This document shows positions 62,188 to 64,000 of a stretch of DNA of 64,000 nucleotides, piece after piece; the first letter of the stretch is position 1, and every line of letters begins with the position of its first letter. The notes below the pieces were generated by a model that had not been told where the DNA came from, searched no databases, and worked only from the letters and a program-made list of their open reading frames with translations. Origin of the DNA: Capsulimonas corticalis (GTDB lineage Bacteria; Armatimonadota; Armatimonadia; Armatimonadales; Capsulimonadaceae); contig NZ_AP025739.1 of NCBI RefSeq assembly GCF_003574315.2, forward strand, positions 186,001 to 250,000, read 5' to 3'. Position numbers and translations under genes: made by a program.

Positions 62188-62223
62188 CCCGGAGCGGTGC
62201 GTAAACACCACTCCGGGACTTTT
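62188..62223 (+). terminator. Terminator of small peptide gene
   Basis: CCCGGAG-c-GGTG / CACC-a-CTCCGGG, an 11-bp stem with one mismatch and a 6-nt loop, followed by ACTTTT. Confidence 0.75.
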
Positions 62224-62292
62224 AAGAATGCTTAGTATTTATATACCACATTCCCCGTAATTTGAGCCTTTCTTATCCCTATTTGGAAATAA

Positions 62293-62321
62293 TTGTGATC
62301 GATCTGGGCGTCAGGTAAACT
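62293..62321 (+). promoter_or_regulatory. Promoter of gene at 62332
   Basis: TTGTGA (62293-62298), 17-nt spacer, TAAACT (62316-62321). The ATG follows after 10 nt, which leaves a leader of only 3-4 nt. Confidence 0.5.
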
Positions 62322-62331
62322 GAAGATAACC

Positions 62332-63096
62332 ATGAACGGCCCATTCCTTGAGTTGAACTTCTATCAGGACGAAAATGAGCAAGATTTCCTCGTTGCCCTG
62401 ATAGACTGCCTGATCGAAAACGGAGCCAAGCTGTCCGGCAAGGCGCTCATCCATCGCGGGCCAAATATCAATCAGCAGCCGTTTGGTTTCTCCTCGGACG
62501 AATATAAAGAGGAGATCGAAATTGCCTCAGTCGACGACCTGCGGGCGATCAAGGCCGTCGCAGATTCGCGTCTCGTCCAAGTCCCCATCACAAACGCCAG
62601 CGGCCTCACTCGCGGCGCGCCAGAACTCGTGACCGTGACAGGAATCTCTGAATGGGCCGCATCCCGGGGAGACAATCACCCTGTCGCGATTTGGGCGTCG
62701 GGAGATAAGCTCGACTTCGAAACGCTCCAGTCCCATGCGTTGGCGACTAAGGCCTACCGACGGTTTATCACGATCGTCGAACAACTTGCCCCCGCCTACG
62801 CAGCGATTACCATGGAATGCAGTCTTGAGTGCCCTATGGACCTTCGGCGCGATCCAAAGAGTTATGCATTCCATGACTTTTATCTTTCCAATCAATTCTT
62901 CGATGATGCTCTCATTTCGAGTGTCGTCGATTTGTGCTCCGACCGGTTCATCAAACCCTTGAGCAACGGCGTTTATATCTCAACGTCGGGTCTATTTATG
63001 CCTAAACCACCGAAGAGATCCAGCCAAAAACCCGACTTATCCACGCAGATCGGTCAATTGATTGCATCATCAGAACGATTTCGTACGTATCGATAA
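62332..63096 (+). CDS. Hypothetical protein, possible leaderless
   Basis: 254 residues, soluble, no signal peptide. Acidic N-terminus 'LELNFYQDENEQDFLVALID', a central mixed alpha/beta region with two Cys ('MECSLECPMD') and a basic Lys-rich C-terminus 'KPPKRSSQKPD'. I do not recognise a family. Lower GC than neighbours. It ends 5 nt before the phosphopantetheinyl transferase gene and may be cotranscribed. Confidence 0.65.
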   Translation: MNGPFLELNFYQDENEQDFLVALIDCLIENGAKLSGKALIHRGPNINQQPFGFSSDEYKEEIEIASVDDLRAIKAVADSRLVQVPITNASGLTRGAPELVTVTGISEWAASRGDNHPVAIWASGDKLDFETLQSHALATKAYRRFITIVEQLAPAYAAITMECSLECPMDLRRDPKSYAFHDFYLSNQFFDDALISSVVDLCSDRFIKPLSNGVYISTSGLFMPKPPKRSSQKPDLSTQIGQLIASSERFRTYR

Positions 63097-63101
63097 TAAC
63101 T

Positions 63102-63848
63102 ATGCCTCTCCCCTGCTTTGACGAAACACTTTGGCCGGTCGCCCCCGCGCCGCCGCTCGCCACGGACGCCGCCCATGTTTGGGGCGTCGCGCTGGACGAC
63201 GCGCGACTGCCTCTGGATGCGCTGGCCGCGACATTGAACGCCGCCGAGCGGGCGCGGGCGGCGCGGTTCAAGTTCGCGCGCGACCGTGATGCGTTCGTCA
63301 TCGCGCATGGGGCGCTTCGCGCGATCTTGTGTGGATATCTCGGGTTGGAGGCGCACGAGATTGTCTTTCAAGAAGGCGCTCACGGCAAACCTGAACTCAG
63401 CGGGGGGATGGCGGGGTCACTGCGTTTCAATCTCAGCCATACCCACGGCGCGGCGCTGGTGGGAGTGACGCGCAACGCAAGGATCGGCGTGGATATCGAA
63501 CGAATCCGGGAAGATACGCCGATCCTGGAGCTGGCGCGCCGTTTCTTCCATCCCGATGAAGCCCGGGCGCTGGAGCAAACGCCCTCGGATCAGCAGCTCA
63601 GCGCGTTTTTCACCACATGGACGCGCAAAGAAGCGCTGGTGAAGGCGCACGGCGACGGCATCGCGCATCTGCTCCAAGTATTCGCCGTCACGATCGGCCA
63701 GCCGCCAGAAGTCCTCGCCAAGCCTGTCGGCGAAGAACATCTCGATTGGCGCATTTACGACGCGCCGACGAATGCAAGCTATCGAGCGTCGGTCGCGTGC
63801 GACCGACCAATAACGCTGACACGAAGGCTTTGGCGGCCCACCTCTTAA
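63102..63848 (+). CDS. 4'-phosphopantetheinyl transferase (Sfp type)
   Basis: 248 residues. 'FARDRDAFVIAHGALRAIL', 'FNLSHTHGAALVGV', Mg-binding 'GVDIER' (Asp131, Glu133) and 'FFTTWTRKEALVKAHGDGI' are the Sfp-family signatures. It moves the 4'-phosphopantetheine arm from CoA onto carrier proteins of fatty-acid, polyketide or nonribosomal peptide synthases. No such synthase is in the window, so it is either stand-alone or its cluster lies to the right. Confidence 0.94.
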   Translation: MPLPCFDETLWPVAPAPPLATDAAHVWGVALDDARLPLDALAATLNAAERARAARFKFARDRDAFVIAHGALRAILCGYLGLEAHEIVFQEGAHGKPELSGGMAGSLRFNLSHTHGAALVGVTRNARIGVDIERIREDTPILELARRFFHPDEARALEQTPSDQQLSAFFTTWTRKEALVKAHGDGIAHLLQVFAVTIGQPPEVLAKPVGEEHLDWRIYDAPTNASYRASVACDRPITLTRRLWRPTS

Positions 63849-63859
63849 GCGAGTCAAAT

Positions 63860-64000
63860 ATGAAAATCAGCAACGAGAGAAAACGGCGTATCGTCCAGAC
63901 ACTTATCCAATTATTTTCTCTCGCCGCCGCACTTTGTTTGGGTCTTTGGGGGTGGATGGATTTAAGCTACACAAAATCGGGTTATCTCGATTTCATTCTC
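63860..64000 (+). CDS. Membrane protein, truncated by window edge
   Basis: ATG 63860 opens 47 codons to the window edge with no stop. Basic N-terminus 'MKISNERKRR', then one hydrophobic helix 'LIQLFSLAAALCLGLWGWM'. It starts 11 nt after the phosphopantetheinyl transferase stop. Too little remains to identify it. Confidence 0.6.
   Translation, partial: MKISNERKRRIVQTLIQLFSLAAALCLGLWGWMDLSYTKSGYLDFIL

Overview
The window reads as a chromosomal segment of a GC-rich, diderm, free-living bacterium. Outer-membrane beta-barrel genes, lipoproteins with lipoboxes, a DUF1559 (H-X9-DG) pseudopilin, fused LolA-like/TlpA proteins and large glycoside hydrolases fit Armatimonadota (Capsulimonas-like) best, with Planctomycetota-like lineages as the alternative. 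This placement comes from gene content only. No rRNA, tRNA, phage, transposase or CRISPR array was recognised. Sigma-70-type promoters (TTGACA/TATAAT) are easy to read, and several genes appear to be transcribed without a leader.

Layout. 1-5.3 kb: an edge-truncated Cys-rich gene, then three tandem paralogues of a secreted LolA-like + TlpA thioredoxin fusion and a terminator. 5.3-9.7 kb: a LytS/LytT two-component system, a DUF2252 protein and CorA. 9.8-15 kb: an envelope block with an LCP ligase, two tiny membrane proteins, two GT4 glycosyltransferases behind a direct-repeat operator, and a beta-barrel protein. 15-20.7 kb: Lrp-DUF2917, a P-loop kinase-like gene, a pseudopilin, GNAT, a BON lipoprotein, thioredoxin and an esterase. 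21-28 kb: a membrane sensor ATPase, an acidic protein with an APC permease, a solute-binding-like protein coupled to a coiled-coil protein, and a PIN toxin-antitoxin pair. 28-35.7 kb: cysteine synthase, a barrel protein, TatD, an HTTM-DCC pair and DUF4173. 35.8-48.9 kb: mutL, hisG, NamZ, two partner-switching-type sensors (GAF-RsbW and GAF-RsbU), and zwf with two different 6-phosphogluconate dehydrogenases. 48.9-50.5 kb: a lower-GC patch of small membrane proteins. 50.5-64 kb: S10 peptidase, an orphan ABC permease, a histidine kinase operon, GH15-pgeF, a GHL10-like lipoprotein, a 31-residue peptide gene with a possible mRNA switch, a 4'-phosphopantetheinyl transferase and an edge-truncated membrane gene.

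The signals standard gene calling does not explain are intergenic. A family of long palindromes (arms about 50 bp, up to 52 bp perfect) sits mainly between convergent genes, and two copies share a conserved 50-nt central loop in opposite orientation. Other non-coding signals are four 11-bp-phased repeats upstream of the glycosyltransferases, two TCACA-N-TGTGA inverted repeats, Shine-Dalgarno-sequestering hairpins, and the small peptide gene at 62.1 kb, whose 5' leader can form two mutually exclusive stems.
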